From: Leptospira broomii serovar Hurstbridge str. 5399 | GTDB lineage: Bacteria > Spirochaetota > Leptospiria > Leptospirales > Leptospiraceae | DNA length: 64,000 nt | Direction: 5' to 3' | Assembly (NCBI RefSeq): GCF_000243715.2 | Contig: NZ_AHMO02000007.1 | Location: 310,001-374,000 of the forward strand | Translations under genes and position numbers: made by a program | Shown: in pieces, positions 54,872 through 64,000 of the stretch | Layout of the letters: each line of letters opens with the position of its first letter | Numbering within the stretch: position 1 is the stretch's first letter | The notes under the pieces: generated by a model | What the model was told of the DNA's origin: nothing | Database searches by the model: none | Seen by the model: only the letters and a program-made list of their open reading frames with translations

Positions 54872-55090
54872 GTTTGCGATCAATTTGAAAGAAAGAGACA
54901 AGAGGAAGTATTCGCATTACAATCCGAAATGTTGATCGAATCCGTTTATACGAAGAAGGGCAGTATTGCCGATCGCGTTAAAACATATTCAAAAAAGGTA
55001 ATCGATATCTTTTTACGTCGAATTCGAGTCTTAGATTTTTCGGATTTTCAAAATCGTCCCGCAATTCTTTGGTTGAAAATCCTGATATAA
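54872..55090 (+). pseudogene. Remnant of a paralogue of the multi-TM gene at 32406
   Basis: Directly after the TGA of the UmuD-like gene and in the same frame, the DNA encodes CDQFERKRQEEVFALQSEM and about 30 more residues that match the C-terminus of the protein at 32406-33377 (CDQFETERREEVYALQAEM...), then an unrelated tail to TAA 55088-55090. The membrane part and any start codon are missing. This is a 3' fragment left by recombination or deletion. Confidence 0.75.
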
Positions 55091-55107
55091 CATTTTAATC
55101 GGTTACA

Positions 55108-56157
55108 ATGCCCGATTTATTGACAGATATCGCTTTTTTGAAGACCGTGTCTGTTGCGCAGCTATCCTTTCTCATTCTGAATTTTCTGGTTAGGCTTAAA
55201 GGGTCTCTTCAGGGAGTTTTAGGCAGCTTGTTTTGCGTTAGTTTAATCGCTTATTTTATCTGTCCTCTCTTGGATAATGAGAAACTGAATCCGATACTAT
55301 TCTATGCGATTCACATCGGTTGTTTTTCTGTAACGACTTTTTTCTATTTGTTCGTTTCGAGTATGTTTTCGGATGCCTTTCGCTTAAAACTTTGGCACGG
55401 GGCGCTCTTTATTTTTATTAATTCGCTTTGTTTTTATATTTTCATAGTTTCCGATATTAGGAACGATTCCTCTCCGATTTCCAAAATCCTTTTTAGCCTA
55501 CCTCAACTTTTCTATCTCGGGATCGTTCTACTCGCGCTAGGACAGGTTTTAAAAGATAAAAATATAGATTTAATGGAATCCAGGCGTGAATTCAGAGTGA
55601 GCTTCGTCTGGATCGCAGGAATATATTGTATATTTGTAATACTCATGGAGGTTGTTACCAAAAACTTAAGCTACTCGGTGGTTTGCGACTTTGTGAATTC
55701 CTTTTTTATCACTATACTCATTTTCTTTTTTTCTTATAAACTCTTCGATTTTAGGGAGAACATCTTTCTTATTCCTAAAAACCAATCGCTCGAAGAGGGG
55801 ATCGACGAAAATCTTCTGGAAAAGTTGCTTCTTTTAATGGATAGGGAACGAATCTTTCTGCAGGAAAATCTGACTATTTTGAATCTTTCTCGGAAGTTGA
55901 ACGCACATGAAAAGAAAGTTAGAAGATTAATCAATAAAGGTTTAGGTTACAGAAATTTCAACGAATTCTTAAACCACTATAGAATTCGGGAAGCCGCAAA
56001 GATTCTAGTCGATCCTTCAAAGAAGGAAGCACAGGTGCTAAGAATCGCTATGGACCTGGGATACGGATCGCTTGCACCTTTCAACCGCGCATTTAAAGAA
56101 ATGATGGGAGTTACTCCCTCCGATTTTAGAAAACGAAAAATGACGGAAAAAAACTGA
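55108..56157 (+). CDS. AraC-type regulator with membrane-spanning N-terminus
   Basis: 349 residues. About seven membrane helices (residues 10-220) are followed by an AraC/XylS DNA-binding domain (about 245-345) with two helix-turn-helix units (LTILNLSRKLNAHEKKVRRLIN and VLRIAMDLGYGSLAPFNRAFKEMMGVTPSDFR). Such 7TM-AraC proteins sense a ligand at the membrane and act at nearby promoters. Starts just after the pseudogene remnant. Target genes unknown; neighbours include a second sensor and an AraC gene. Confidence 0.85.
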   Translation: MPDLLTDIAFLKTVSVAQLSFLILNFLVRLKGSLQGVLGSLFCVSLIAYFICPLLDNEKLNPILFYAIHIGCFSVTTFFYLFVSSMFSDAFRLKLWHGALFIFINSLCFYIFIVSDIRNDSSPISKILFSLPQLFYLGIVLLALGQVLKDKNIDLMESRREFRVSFVWIAGIYCIFVILMEVVTKNLSYSVVCDFVNSFFITILIFFFSYKLFDFRENIFLIPKNQSLEEGIDENLLEKLLLLMDRERIFLQENLTILNLSRKLNAHEKKVRRLINKGLGYRNFNEFLNHYRIREAAKILVDPSKKEAQVLRIAMDLGYGSLAPFNRAFKEMMGVTPSDFRKRKMTEKN

Positions 56158-56321
56158 TCGAATCCTGATTTAGTCGTTTGAAGGAGAAACTTTTTATCCG
56201 AGCGTCGAAGTATTTTCGAGTCGAACCAGAGTTTTCTATAAATATATTTACAAATTAGTCCGTTTTATATTAAAATACTTTTCGCTTATCAGCGACCCCA
56301 CTTATAAAATATGTATGCCGT

Positions 56322-57431
56322 ATGCTCTTTAAAAAAATAGCGATTATTTACGAGGATAAGGACTATCTAACAAAACGAAAAGCGTTGCATATATTTATAC
56401 TCAACGCTTTCACTTTGATTCTAAGTACGTTTGCCAGTATTCTTTACATAAGTAAGGGAGTTCGCCCCGGTTATATAATTATCATTTTATCTTCGATCGT
56501 TTCGATATTTTTGATTTTTACCAAGAGATTCAATTCGGCTGTAAACGTGAATTTAATCGCCGGGCTTTTTTCCGTAACCGCGGGATGGTTTTTCGGGGCT
56601 AAGGACGGAAATTTTATCTTTTCCATATCCACCTTAATCATAGTATTTCTATATTTATCGAATATTAGAAATACTATATTAGTTTCGATATATTGTCTGG
56701 GGCTTTTGATTTTTAAAGGTTGGGTGTCGGGCAACACGGATAAAGTCGGTATCATATATTTTTCCGACACTATAGTAATGTATTCTCTCTTCGCCCTTAT
56801 TTCGATTTTGACCGTTCGAGTGATTAAGGTATATTCCGACGAAAAAGATATCCTAATTAAGGAAATTCATCATAGAGTTAGAAACAACCTGCAAATACTT
56901 TCCGGTTTGATAGAGGTTCAAAAAACCGAATTGGATTCGGAATTAGTGCATCACTTTACTGAAATCCAAAATAGAATTTTTGCAATTTCGAAAGTGCATA
57001 ACTACGTGTATAAATCGGGAAGTTATCTTAAGGTGGACTGCAAAGTGGTCTTTCATGAGATCATTTCCAATCTTATATCCGTATTTTCCTCGGATATACC
57101 TCCTCCTCGCGTCGAAGAGAAAATTCAAAACATTAATTTATCGGTGGAAGATGCGATTCCTCTTGCCTTAATTCTGAACGAGATTCTATTAAATTTCATT
57201 CAGACTCATCAAGATTCGACTATCGTAGTCGAATTAGAGCACCTGGACCATTCCTATCATTTGCGTATTTATGATTCAAGCATAAGAAATCAGGAAACTT
57301 GGGAGATTCACAATAGGATCGGACATACCTTGATTCATTTATTTGTTCGCCAGTTAAAGGGAAATTTAAAGACGGATATCAGCGGCCAAGGTACTTCCGT
57401 TCAACTTGATTTTTCTAGAAATGTAACCTAA
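56322..57431 (+). CDS. Membrane HisKA_2-type sensor kinase with degenerate ATP-binding box
   Basis: 369 residues: about six membrane helices (25-170), then an H-box of the HisKA_2/HWE kind (KEIHHRVRNNLQILSGL, phosphoacceptor His near 184) and a HATPase region. The N-box is recognisable (IPLALILNEILLNF), but the G1-box that should read DxGxG is YDSSIRNQE, and the second Gly-rich loop is weak (ISGQGTSVQLDF). ATP binding may be impaired or the domain may signal by other means. 16 bases before the cupin-AraC gene, so possibly co-transcribed. Confidence 0.75.
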   Translation: MLFKKIAIIYEDKDYLTKRKALHIFILNAFTLILSTFASILYISKGVRPGYIIIILSSIVSIFLIFTKRFNSAVNVNLIAGLFSVTAGWFFGAKDGNFIFSISTLIIVFLYLSNIRNTILVSIYCLGLLIFKGWVSGNTDKVGIIYFSDTIVMYSLFALISILTVRVIKVYSDEKDILIKEIHHRVRNNLQILSGLIEVQKTELDSELVHHFTEIQNRIFAISKVHNYVYKSGSYLKVDCKVVFHEIISNLISVFSSDIPPPRVEEKIQNINLSVEDAIPLALILNEILLNFIQTHQDSTIVVELEHLDHSYHLRIYDSSIRNQETWEIHNRIGHTLIHLFVRQLKGNLKTDISGQGTSVQLDFSRNVT

Positions 57432-57446
57432 CCTTCGAGACGATCG

Positions 57447-58331
57447 ATGAGGAATCCGATGAAAGCCGATCGAAGTTCGATATCAACGATTCGATTGACC
57501 GATATTTATCGGGATTCTAATATTCCATTCTTGCAGGTTAATCGGCTCCAGAATTTACCTTCTGATTTTGTCGAATATTATAGCGGTCATCGGCACGATT
57601 ATTTTGCAGTGTTCTTTTTTTTAAAAGGGATGGGCAATCATAGGATCGATTTTGTGGATTATAAGATCGAGGACAATTCGCTTTTCTTCATACGGCCGGG
57701 GCAGGTCCATTCTTGGAGGTTTGATTCTCCGGTTATCGGGTATGCATTAAAATTCTCACCCGAGTTCTTTACTAGAAATTCCGCGGTGCGTTCCGCAATT
57801 TTCAGTTTCCCTTTTTTCAAATCCGGAACTTCCCGTTCGAAGATACAATTTCGGGAATCCGGAACGTTAGCTCGAGATTTCGATCGCTTACTCATGGAAC
57901 GGGAAAACGGATCGGATGAAGGAATTCTGTTCGCGCTGACTCAACTCATTTTGCTTGAGATTAAGCGGGAATACGAATTTGGATGGGAAGCTTCCGATGC
58001 CACCTTCGAACTTATTTCAGAGTTCGAACAAATTCTGGAACAGAATTTTATTCGGGAAAGATCGACCTTATTTTATGCGAGGCGACTTGGCGTATCCGCC
58101 TCCGCTCTAAATTCAGCTTGTAAGAATAGACTCGGGATTAATGCAAAGTCCGTAATTAACGAAAGGATTATATTGGAAATCAAACGTTTATTAGTTCATT
58201 CCGTCAATAGCATATCGGAGATTTCTAGGGAAGTTAATTTCTCCGACAACGCTTACTTAAGCCGTTTCTTTCGTGCGCAAGCGGGGGTTTCTCCCGAACG
58301 TTATCGGGAAGAAAATCGAAAAGTGCAATAA
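57447..58331 (+). CDS. AraC-family regulator with cupin sensor domain
   Basis: 294 residues. N-terminal cupin (HRHDYFAVFFFLKGMGNHRI...IRPGQVHSW) with the metal- or ligand-binding histidines, and C-terminal AraC helix-turn-helix (about 190-290; YARRLGVSASALNSACKN and ISEISREVNFSDNAYLSRFFRAQAG). Start is ATG 57447; ATG 57459 is possible. A DoxX gene follows 95 bases later and could be a target. Confidence 0.85.
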   Translation: MRNPMKADRSSISTIRLTDIYRDSNIPFLQVNRLQNLPSDFVEYYSGHRHDYFAVFFFLKGMGNHRIDFVDYKIEDNSLFFIRPGQVHSWRFDSPVIGYALKFSPEFFTRNSAVRSAIFSFPFFKSGTSRSKIQFRESGTLARDFDRLLMERENGSDEGILFALTQLILLEIKREYEFGWEASDATFELISEFEQILEQNFIRERSTLFYARRLGVSASALNSACKNRLGINAKSVINERIILEIKRLLVHSVNSISEISREVNFSDNAYLSRFFRAQAGVSPERYREENRKVQ

Positions 58332-58426
58332 CTTTCGTATTTCGTCCATTTACTTTCACAGTCGGTTCGCATACTATACTTCATATTCGACGGAGGATCT
58401 TTGATCGCCGTATTTAGGAGATAAGA

Positions 58427-58870
58427 ATGCTTGAGATACTTTTAGCTACCGAAGCGAATTTTGCTATAACGGTTCTTAGGATAATATTGGGAGTAGTAAT
58501 GTTGCCGCACGGTCTTCAAAAACTGTTCGGTTGGATGGGCGGCTACGGATTTACTTCGACCATCAATTTTTTTGCGTCCGAAGGAATTCCTTCCCTCATC
58601 GGCTTTTTGATCATAGTTGTGGAATCGTTCGGAGCTTTGGCATTGATACTCGGATTGTGTACAAGATTGTCCGCACTCGGCATTGGTATTGTGATGATAG
58701 GGGCTGCATTCTTCCAAAGGAAAAACGGTTTTTTCATGAATTGGTTCGGAAATCAAGCTGGGGAAGGATTTGAATACCATGTCTTAGCTATCGGAATCGC
58801 GTTTGCGTTAGTGATTTTGGGTGGTGGATCGGCTTCAATGGATCGCCTCCTTCAGGATCGATTCAAGTAA
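58427..58870 (+). CDS. DoxX-family membrane protein
   Basis: 147 residues with four membrane helices and the DoxX signature GVVMLPHGLQKLFGWMGGYG and FESFGA/LALILGLCTRLSALGIGIVMI. Members support respiratory or redox functions; exact activity is not known. Ribosome-binding site (AGGAGATAAG) is good. Located after the cupin-AraC regulator, which may control it. Confidence 0.88.
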   Translation: MLEILLATEANFAITVLRIILGVVMLPHGLQKLFGWMGGYGFTSTINFFASEGIPSLIGFLIIVVESFGALALILGLCTRLSALGIGIVMIGAAFFQRKNGFFMNWFGNQAGEGFEYHVLAIGIAFALVILGGGSASMDRLLQDRFK

Positions 58871-58899
58871 CGCGATTTAAATCGATTCGAAAACTTTTT

Positions 58900-58956
58900 G
58901 TAACCTATTCACATTTTGGGAGAGATTCCAAATTTGGAAACTACTGGATAGGTTAC
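58900..58956. repeat. Nested inverted repeats after DoxX
   Basis: GTAACCTAT (58900-58908) and ATAGGTTAC (58948-58956) form a perfect outer stem enclosing a second perfect palindrome, TTCCAAATTTGGAA (58926-58939). No T-run follows. It might be a transcript end structure or a small mobile/REP-like relic. Confidence 0.45.
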
Positions 58957-59127
58957 TCGGTTTATAATGAGAGTAAAAGTTTTTAACGTGAATTACTATC
59001 GATTCGAAACTTTTTGCAGTATGTCTTTCCGCTTAGTTTTAAATAGAAGAAATCAAAAATTTTTCCGAATTAGAGCATCTTTTGAAAAAGGGTTGCTTGC
59101 TTAAAGGTCGTTCAGAAAGTAGAAATT

Positions 59128-59499
59128 GTGAAATTCGTCTGGTTAAAGAGATCGCTTATTTCGGTTCTTATCGCGCTTATCATGCTGCCGATGGAACAGG
59201 ATGGGTTGATAGATTTATCTGCACTCGGATTCGATCGCGCCGAATCTCCGTATATTATCGGGATAGCGGCGCCCACTCATAAAAATGCTGCTCAGGTAAT
59301 CTCCAACGAAGATTCTAGGCATTTAGCCATTTCGTTTAGAAGTAGATATGACTTCATGGATTACTTCTATGAAGTTTTTGCAGAATCCGAGAGATTCAAG
59401 GTCTTCTTTCATTCGAACGAAATATCTTTTACGACATACTACTATACTCGTCTTATTTCCGTTCTCTTACTCAGTATCCCTCCTCCAAATCTCACCTAA
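59128..59499 (+). CDS. Small exported or membrane-anchored protein
   Basis: 123 residues from GTG 59128. N-terminal basic residues and a hydrophobic stretch (FVWLKRSLISVLIALIMLP) form a signal peptide or anchor; the remainder is mixed, and the last residues are again hydrophobic (LISVLLLSIPPPN). No family recognised. The start codon and frame are uncertain since no strong ribosome-binding site is seen. Confidence 0.5.
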   Translation: MKFVWLKRSLISVLIALIMLPMEQDGLIDLSALGFDRAESPYIIGIAAPTHKNAAQVISNEDSRHLAISFRSRYDFMDYFYEVFAESERFKVFFHSNEISFTTYYYTRLISVLLLSIPPPNLT

Positions 59500-59828
59500 C
59501 TTTAGTTGATTTAATGCTGAATATCCGGCCGGCGTAGCTTTATTCCTGCGGCGAAGACTGCGCTTCGTCTCGGTATGGGCAATTCGTCTACTCTTATGGT
59601 GCGCGAAAACTCGGATGCTTGCATTCGGGGAGGACTTTTCATAAGAACGGATTCGAATCCGATTTCATGACCGGACAAGTCGCGTCATGCCGGTATAGTG
59701 CATTAAAAAATTTCATATTCACGAGGGATCTGAACGTGATGCCTCCATTTCGAGATCGGAATAAAAAGCCGATTTTTATCCGCCGCTTATTCTCAACGAA
59801 CTAAGTAGCGAGGAGTTTTGATTATAGA
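59500..59828. other. 329-bp intergenic region with G+C-rich segment
   Basis: The block around 59535-59610 (CGGCGAAGACTGCGCTTCGTCTCGG) is richer in G+C and resembles the repeat-like element at 15517 in style, though not in exact sequence. The T-arm-like string GGATTCGAATCC at 59650 is a plain palindrome, not part of a tRNA. Confidence 0.4.
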
Positions 59829-60827
59829 ATGAACGTGCTTTTTAGAACTAGAGCGCGATTGATCGTGTTTTTAGCAGGACTCGCGTTTTTGCTAACCTTC
59901 ACGACACTTTTAACAAGGAAAACAAAAAACGCACCGAATCCATTTCCTGAGAAGCCTAGCGTTTCTGCGGGCGGATCAAAAATCGAATTCCAGGAGGGAA
60001 GTCCCGGTCTTGAAATGATCAAGATTGTGGAGATTGATAGGAACGGAAATTTCATAAACGTTCATTCTCCTGCAAGGCTGATAGCTTCAACGGCTGCCTC
60101 TGTGTCGGGCAGCGATTCTCTCGTGGTATTCGAATCGCCCGAAATTCAAGAATTATATCGGCGATACCTTCGTTCCAAGAATGTCTTGAATTATTCGAAT
60201 AAGAATCCGAAACGAATCCGTGATACGTTTCAGCATAAAGTCGCTGACAAGAAGGATTTAATGGAACCGGAAAGCGACGTAGAGAATGCTCCCGCTGAAC
60301 TCGCGGAGTTTGAAGGTAAGCTGAGGGCCTTAGGATTAAATCCTTCGATGTTGAGTGAAGCAAGATCGAATGTTGCCTGGATTGTCGGCGATGTTCCTGA
60401 ATCACAACTTCATAATTTAAAGAACGGAACCGATGTCGAACTGAAATTCTCCTCGTTCCCGAATGAGGTTTGGCGGGGGAAGGCGGAGGCATTGGGGGAT
60501 AATGTGGATCCGATTACGAGAACGGTTAAGGTGAGAATTACAATCGTCAATGCGGATCGAAAGCTCAAGCCCGGAATGTACGCAACGGTAAAGTTTCCGG
60601 AAAGTTTAAATTCGGGCACAATCATACTTCCTGCTATCGCCGCGGTATCAGTGGAAGGAAAAACCTACGTATTCTTAGAGGGAAAGCCTGGAGAGTTTTT
60701 CCGGCGGGAAGTTGCCCTAGGAATTTCCAACGAGGACGTTGTGAGCGTTCTCGAAGGCTTGGCAAAAGGGGAACGAGTCGTCGTCGACGGAGCGATTCTC
60801 TTGAAAGGATTAAGTTTCGGTTTTTGA
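59829..60827 (+). CDS. RND efflux periplasmic adaptor (CusB/CzcB type), shortened
   Basis: 332 residues. N-terminal membrane anchor or signal (LIVFLAGLAFLLTFTTLLT), a short helical hairpin (SPEIQELYRRYLRSKN...LAEFEGKLRALGLNPSML), then the beta-barrel (VAWIVGDVPESQLHNLKNGTDVELKF, VDPITRTVKVRITIVNADRKLKPGMYATVKF) and membrane-proximal domain (AAVSVEGKTYVFLE...EGLAKGERVVVDGAILLKG). Compared with typical adaptors both halves of the lipoyl barrel-sandwich that flank the hairpin are nearly missing, which makes the protein 50-100 residues short. It should link the pump at 61093 to an outer-membrane factor not seen here. Confidence 0.82.
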   Translation: MNVLFRTRARLIVFLAGLAFLLTFTTLLTRKTKNAPNPFPEKPSVSAGGSKIEFQEGSPGLEMIKIVEIDRNGNFINVHSPARLIASTAASVSGSDSLVVFESPEIQELYRRYLRSKNVLNYSNKNPKRIRDTFQHKVADKKDLMEPESDVENAPAELAEFEGKLRALGLNPSMLSEARSNVAWIVGDVPESQLHNLKNGTDVELKFSSFPNEVWRGKAEALGDNVDPITRTVKVRITIVNADRKLKPGMYATVKFPESLNSGTIILPAIAAVSVEGKTYVFLEGKPGEFFRREVALGISNEDVVSVLEGLAKGERVVVDGAILLKGLSFGF

Positions 60828-60829
60828 AG

Positions 60830-61096
60830 ATGCTGGAAATATATTTCGAAGATCTTGCCGTTTCTTACCTCCGTAGCGATAAGTCGCAGATGCCAATCGG
60901 CATGCGTGGGAATTTAGACTATTTCGAATATGAGATAGAATATTCAAAATATATTAATTATATATATATAATTAATATATTAGTTTTATTTATTACGAGC
61001 ATGTCGCAGATATGCCGTTTATTCAGGGAAATAGGTCAGTTCATATTCCGTTCGGAAAAGTTCTCGGCTGCTTATTGCGAGGTTTATCTCGGATGA
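60830..61096 (+). CDS. Possible 88-residue protein between adaptor and pump
   Basis: A frame from ATG 60830 (or TTG 60824, overlapping the adaptor stop) runs to a TGA that overlaps the pump ATG (61093-61096), which is what coupled genes look like. The protein would have one A/I/Y-rich hydrophobic stretch ([18 protein letters not shown]). Against it, part of the coding sequence is a 34-base perfect A/T palindrome (60948-60981) that dictates its amino acids. Could be a real small subunit or a spacer. Confidence 0.35.
   Translation: MLEIYFEDLAVSYLRSDKSQMPIGMRGNLDYFEYEIEYSKYINYIYIINILVLFITSMSQICRLFREIGQFIFRSEKFSAAYCEVYLG
60948..60981. repeat. Perfect 34-bp A/T-only palindrome
   Basis: Every base pairs in an exact dyad centred between 60964 and 60965, made only of A and T (centre TATATATA). 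It lies between the adaptor and pump genes and might attenuate or process their transcript, or be a cruciform. Confidence 0.75.
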
Positions 61097-64000
61097 AAAT
61101 TATCAATAGTATTATAGAAACGGCATTAAAGAATAGAATATTCACCTTGGTGGCCGGCAGCGTTGCTTTATTAGTCGGAATTTGGTCTTGGATAGATATT
61201 CGTAAGGAAGCTTATTCCGATATCGCCGATACGCAAGTTCGAGTAGTCGCAAAATTTCCGGGAAAGGCGACGTTGGAAGTGGAAGAAAGGGTCACGATGC
61301 CTATCGAAAGAGTATTGCATTCCACCCCGAACGTAATCGTTCGGCGTTCGAGGACGATTAACGGACTCGTCGTGTTCCAGTTCGTTTTCGAAGAAGGAAC
61401 CGACGATTACTTTGCCAGGATGCGATTGATGGAAAAGGTTCGGGACGCAGTGATTCCGGACGAAGTCACTCCGACATTGGCTCCGATGAGTTCTCCTGTA
61501 GGTGAGGTTTATCGATACGTCGTGGAGTCGACGAGCGGTAATCACACTCCGATGGAGCTTAGAAGCATTCAGGACTGGATTGTGATTCCTAAGATGCTCC
61601 AAGTTTCCGGAATAGCCGACGTAGTAACTTTCGGAGGATTACCGAAGCAATTTCATATCGTGATGAACCCGGAAAATTTGATTCGATACCAAGCCACCGT
61701 TACCGATGTGATCGAGGCCGTACAAAGTAATAACTTGAATACGGGCGGAAATTTTCTTCTGCAAGGGGAACAGTCGCTACCGATTCGATCCTTGGGCGCC
61801 ATTCGAGATATCAGTCAAATCGAGGATATCGTAGTTAAAAATCTAAACGGAGTACCGGTTTTCGTAAAGAATATCGGAACTGTGGAAATCGCTCCTCCTA
61901 TTCCAAGCGGGGTCCTTGGTTACACCATTCAAAACGATCAAGAAGGATTGATCGATGTCGATTCGGCGGTCCAAGGTTTGGTCGCAATGCGTCGTTGGGT
62001 GGAGCCGAATGCTTTCCTCGATAGAGTTCGTACGAAGGTGAAGGAGATTAACGAAAAGTACATGCCCGCCGGGACGCGATTGCGTACGACCTACGATCGA
62101 GGAGATCTAGTTCAATACACGTTACGTACGGTAGGTACTACGTTATTGGAAGGGATTGCCGTCGTTAGTCTGGTCGTTATCTTCTTTGTAGGAAGTATTC
62201 GTGCCTCTGTCGTTGTCGTCGCCACTATTCCGTTCGCTCTTTTGTTCTCGTTTACGATGATGAATTCTTCCGGAATCTCAGCTAGCCTTCTGTCCTTGGG
62301 CGCCGTTGATTTCGGCATCGTTGTGGATAGTGCTGTAGTGATGGTGGAGAATATCATGAGGCGTTATAAGAACGCCACACCGCAGGAAAAGCAAAAAGGA
62401 ATCATTCGATTTACTTTGGAAAGCGCCTCCGAAGTCGGAACTGAAATTCTTTTTGCGATTCTGATCATTATCCTAGCATACCTTCCCATATTTTCGTTCG
62501 AACGAATCGAAGGTCGCCTTTTTAAGCCGATGGCCTTCACATTATCCTTTGCGATTTTCGGAGCATTACTCTTTACGATGACCGTTGTTCCGGTCTTAAT
62601 GTCCTTCTTCTATCGGAGGTATTTCGAATCTTCGAATCCGGGCCCGATCGAATGGCATAATCCGATTTATCATTGGATTGAAACTCAGTATGAAAGAATC
62701 GTTCATTATCTGGTTGATAGATCTAGACGAGTTGTCGCCATCGCATTTTCCGCCGTCACTGGACTCCTGGTCGTCGGATTCATTTCTCTTGGAACGGAGT
62801 TTCTGCCCTCGTTGGACGAAGGCGGCTTCACTCTTCGACTTTATTTTCCCGTAGGGATTTCATTGCCTGAAGCGAAGAAGTTCATCCCGAACGTCCGAAA
62901 GATAATTTATAAAAATGAAATGGTGGACACCATCTTATCTCAGTACGGTAGGAACGACGATGGAACGGATCCGCTACCTCCGAACCGATTGGAAGTTTAT
63001 ATCGGATTAAAAGATTATAAAGCTTGGAAAGAGAAGATTACCAAGGAGCAGCTCTTGCTCCGTTTACGAAACGATCTTGAAGAGGGACTACCCGGAGTAA
63101 GAGTCAGCTTTTCGCAACCGATCATGGACAATCTTTCCGAGGCAATCATGGGGACAATTGCCGACTTGGCGGTATTCGTTTCGGGACAGGATATGAAAGT
63201 GATGCGGAATCTATCGGATCAGATTTTAAAGATAGTTTCCGAAATGAAGGGTGCAAGCGAATACGGGATAGAGCAGGAAGGCCCCGCGCCGCAGCTAGTG
63301 ATTCGAATTCGAAGGGATGTCGCTGCTCGATACGGCATCAATGTTAGCGATATTCAACAAGTGATAGAAGCCGCCGTCGGGATGGAACCTATCAGTAATC
63401 TATACGAAGGTCCGATGGATGATCCGCCTAAAGAAAGAGCTCTGTACGGGATTGTGGTTCGATTCACTAAGGATTATCGGGAATCGGCCAGGGAGATAGC
63501 GAGAATTCCCATCATTTCTCCAAGGGGGGAAAGAATTCCACTTTCCGAACTCGCAGACATCACTCAGGAAGATTCACCAACCATGATTTTCCGTCAGGAC
63601 GGTAAGCGAACGATTACGGTTCGATTGAATGTGAGAGGACGCGATCAGGGCGGTTTTGTTTCCGAACTTCAAAAAAGAGTAAAGAAAGAAGTTCATTTTC
63701 CTGACGGTTACGAAGTGAAATACGGTGGGCAGTACGAGAACTTGGCAAGGGTCGGGAAGCAACTCGCAATCGTAATTCCTTTAACGATAGGGATTATTTT
63801 CGGACTATTGTATTTACTCTATCGGGATCTTCGGTCGGTGTTCGTTGCACTTTCCTGTATTCCTCTCTCCCTTATCGGCGGAATCTACGCGTTATTAGCG
63901 AGAGGATATTACTTCAACGTGTCCGCGGGAGTGGGTTTTATTTCCCTTTTCGGAATCGCTACGATGGCGGGAATTCTATTCGTATCCAAGGCCAATCATT
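61093..64000 (+). CDS. RND efflux pump of the heavy-metal (CusA/CzcA) type, 3' end outside window
   Basis: At least 969 codons, open to the window end. N-terminal helix ([19 protein letters not shown]), first periplasmic porter domain ([36 protein letters not shown]), membrane helices from about 350 including the proton-relay helix segment [20 protein letters not shown], characteristic of heavy-metal RND pumps, second porter domain and a second set of helices starting near 890 ([36 protein letters not shown]). With the adaptor upstream it probably exports metal ions or similar toxic cations. ATG 61093 overlaps the preceding small frame's stop. Confidence 0.9.
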   Translation, partial: MKIINSIIETALKNRIFTLVAGSVALLVGIWSWIDIRKEAYSDIADTQVRVVAKFPGKATLEVEERVTMPIERVLHSTPNVIVRRSRTINGLVVFQFVFEEGTDDYFARMRLMEKVRDAVIPDEVTPTLAPMSSPVGEVYRYVVESTSGNHTPMELRSIQDWIVIPKMLQVSGIADVVTFGGLPKQFHIVMNPENLIRYQATVTDVIEAVQSNNLNTGGNFLLQGEQSLPIRSLGAIRDISQIEDIVVKNLNGVPVFVKNIGTVEIAPPIPSGVLGYTIQNDQEGLIDVDSAVQGLVAMRRWVEPNAFLDRVRTKVKEINEKYMPAGTRLRTTYDRGDLVQYTLRTVGTTLLEGIAVVSLVVIFFVGSIRASVVVVATIPFALLFSFTMMNSSGISASLLSLGAVDFGIVVDSAVVMVENIMRRYKNATPQEKQKGIIRFTLESASEVGTEILFAILIIILAYLPIFSFERIEGRLFKPMAFTLSFAIFGALLFTMTVVPVLMSFFYRRYFESSNPGPIEWHNPIYHWIETQYERIVHYLVDRSRRVVAIAFSAVTGLLVVGFISLGTEFLPSLDEGGFTLRLYFPVGISLPEAKKFIPNVRKIIYKNEMVDTILSQYGRNDDGTDPLPPNRLEVYIGLKDYKAWKEKITKEQLLLRLRNDLEEGLPGVRVSFSQPIMDNLSEAIMGTIADLAVFVSGQDMKVMRNLSDQILKIVSEMKGASEYGIEQEGPAPQLVIRIRRDVAARYGINVSDIQQVIEAAVGMEPISNLYEGPMDDPPKERALYGIVVRFTKDYRESAREIARIPIISPRGERIPLSELADITQEDSPTMIFRQDGKRTITVRLNVRGRDQGGFVSELQKRVKKEVHFPDGYEVKYGGQYENLARVGKQLAIVIPLTIGIIFGLLYLLYRDLRSVFVALSCIPLSLIGGIYALLARGYYFNVSAGVGFISLFGIATMAGILFVSKANH

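Noticed and set aside
59640..59675. GGATTCGAATCC as a tRNA T-loop
   Set aside because: It is a simple palindrome without any cloverleaf around it.
1..64000. CRISPR arrays, rRNA, tRNA genes, transposases
   Set aside because: I looked through all regions on both strands and saw no regularly spaced repeats, RNA gene signatures or transposase motifs.

Overview
The window looks like a chromosomal segment of a Leptospira species. The clues are a Bat operon with a BatB-BatC fusion next to htpG, a DUF1577-PilZ protein, a large cysteine-anchored lipoprotein with a beta-helix passenger, paired SpoIIE phosphatase/STAS genes, and the moderately A+T-rich codon use typical of the genus. A complete nitrate-assimilation cluster points to a free-living or intermediate-clade species rather than a host-restricted pathogen. 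That placement is inference.

Layout. 1-6690: a tightly overlapped Bat operon (partial membrane gene, batA, batBC, batD) ending in htpG, which carries an internal deletion plus frameshift. 6751-13196: a small secreted protein, a DUF3592-like membrane protein, a partner-switch operon (SpoIIE phosphatase with sensor and TPRs, atypical NAD-kinase-like protein, STAS protein), an unknown gene and a fatty-acid desaturase. 13800-18081: a probable leaderless small gene, a transglutaminase-CAP protein and a large lipoprotein. 18518-23620: meaB-meaA (B12 acyl-CoA mutase and its GTPase) divergent from a membrane protein-methyltransferase pair. 24097-28020: accessory region with a gene frameshifted in a 9-base homopolymer, a PilZ protein, a 43-residue membrane protein and a DUF1577-PilZ protein. 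29079-31281: an Fnr/Dnr-type regulator and nnrS, each behind a perfect TTGAT-N4-ATCAA box, a likely nitric-oxide regulon. 31497-34394: two small helix-turn-helix genes flanking a multi-TM protein.

34439-53543 is the centrepiece, a nitrate-assimilation island: an outer-membrane porin, an nrtA-nrtB-nrtD ABC transporter, two paralogous nitrate reductases fused to an NAD(P)H-type FAD module and a BFD [2Fe-2S] domain, and between them a narK-nirB-nirD-cobA operon. All five transcription units of this island start behind a -24/-12 (sigma-54) promoter that I can read directly, so the whole nitrate-to-ammonium route, from outer membrane to siroheme supply, appears to be one sigma-54 regulon.

53603-64000: a beta-rich unknown protein, a UmuD-like protein that has lost both catalytic residues, a gene remnant related to the multi-TM gene at 32406, two AraC regulators around a HisKA_2-type sensor, DoxX, a small secreted protein, and an RND heavy-metal-type efflux locus whose pump gene runs off the window end.
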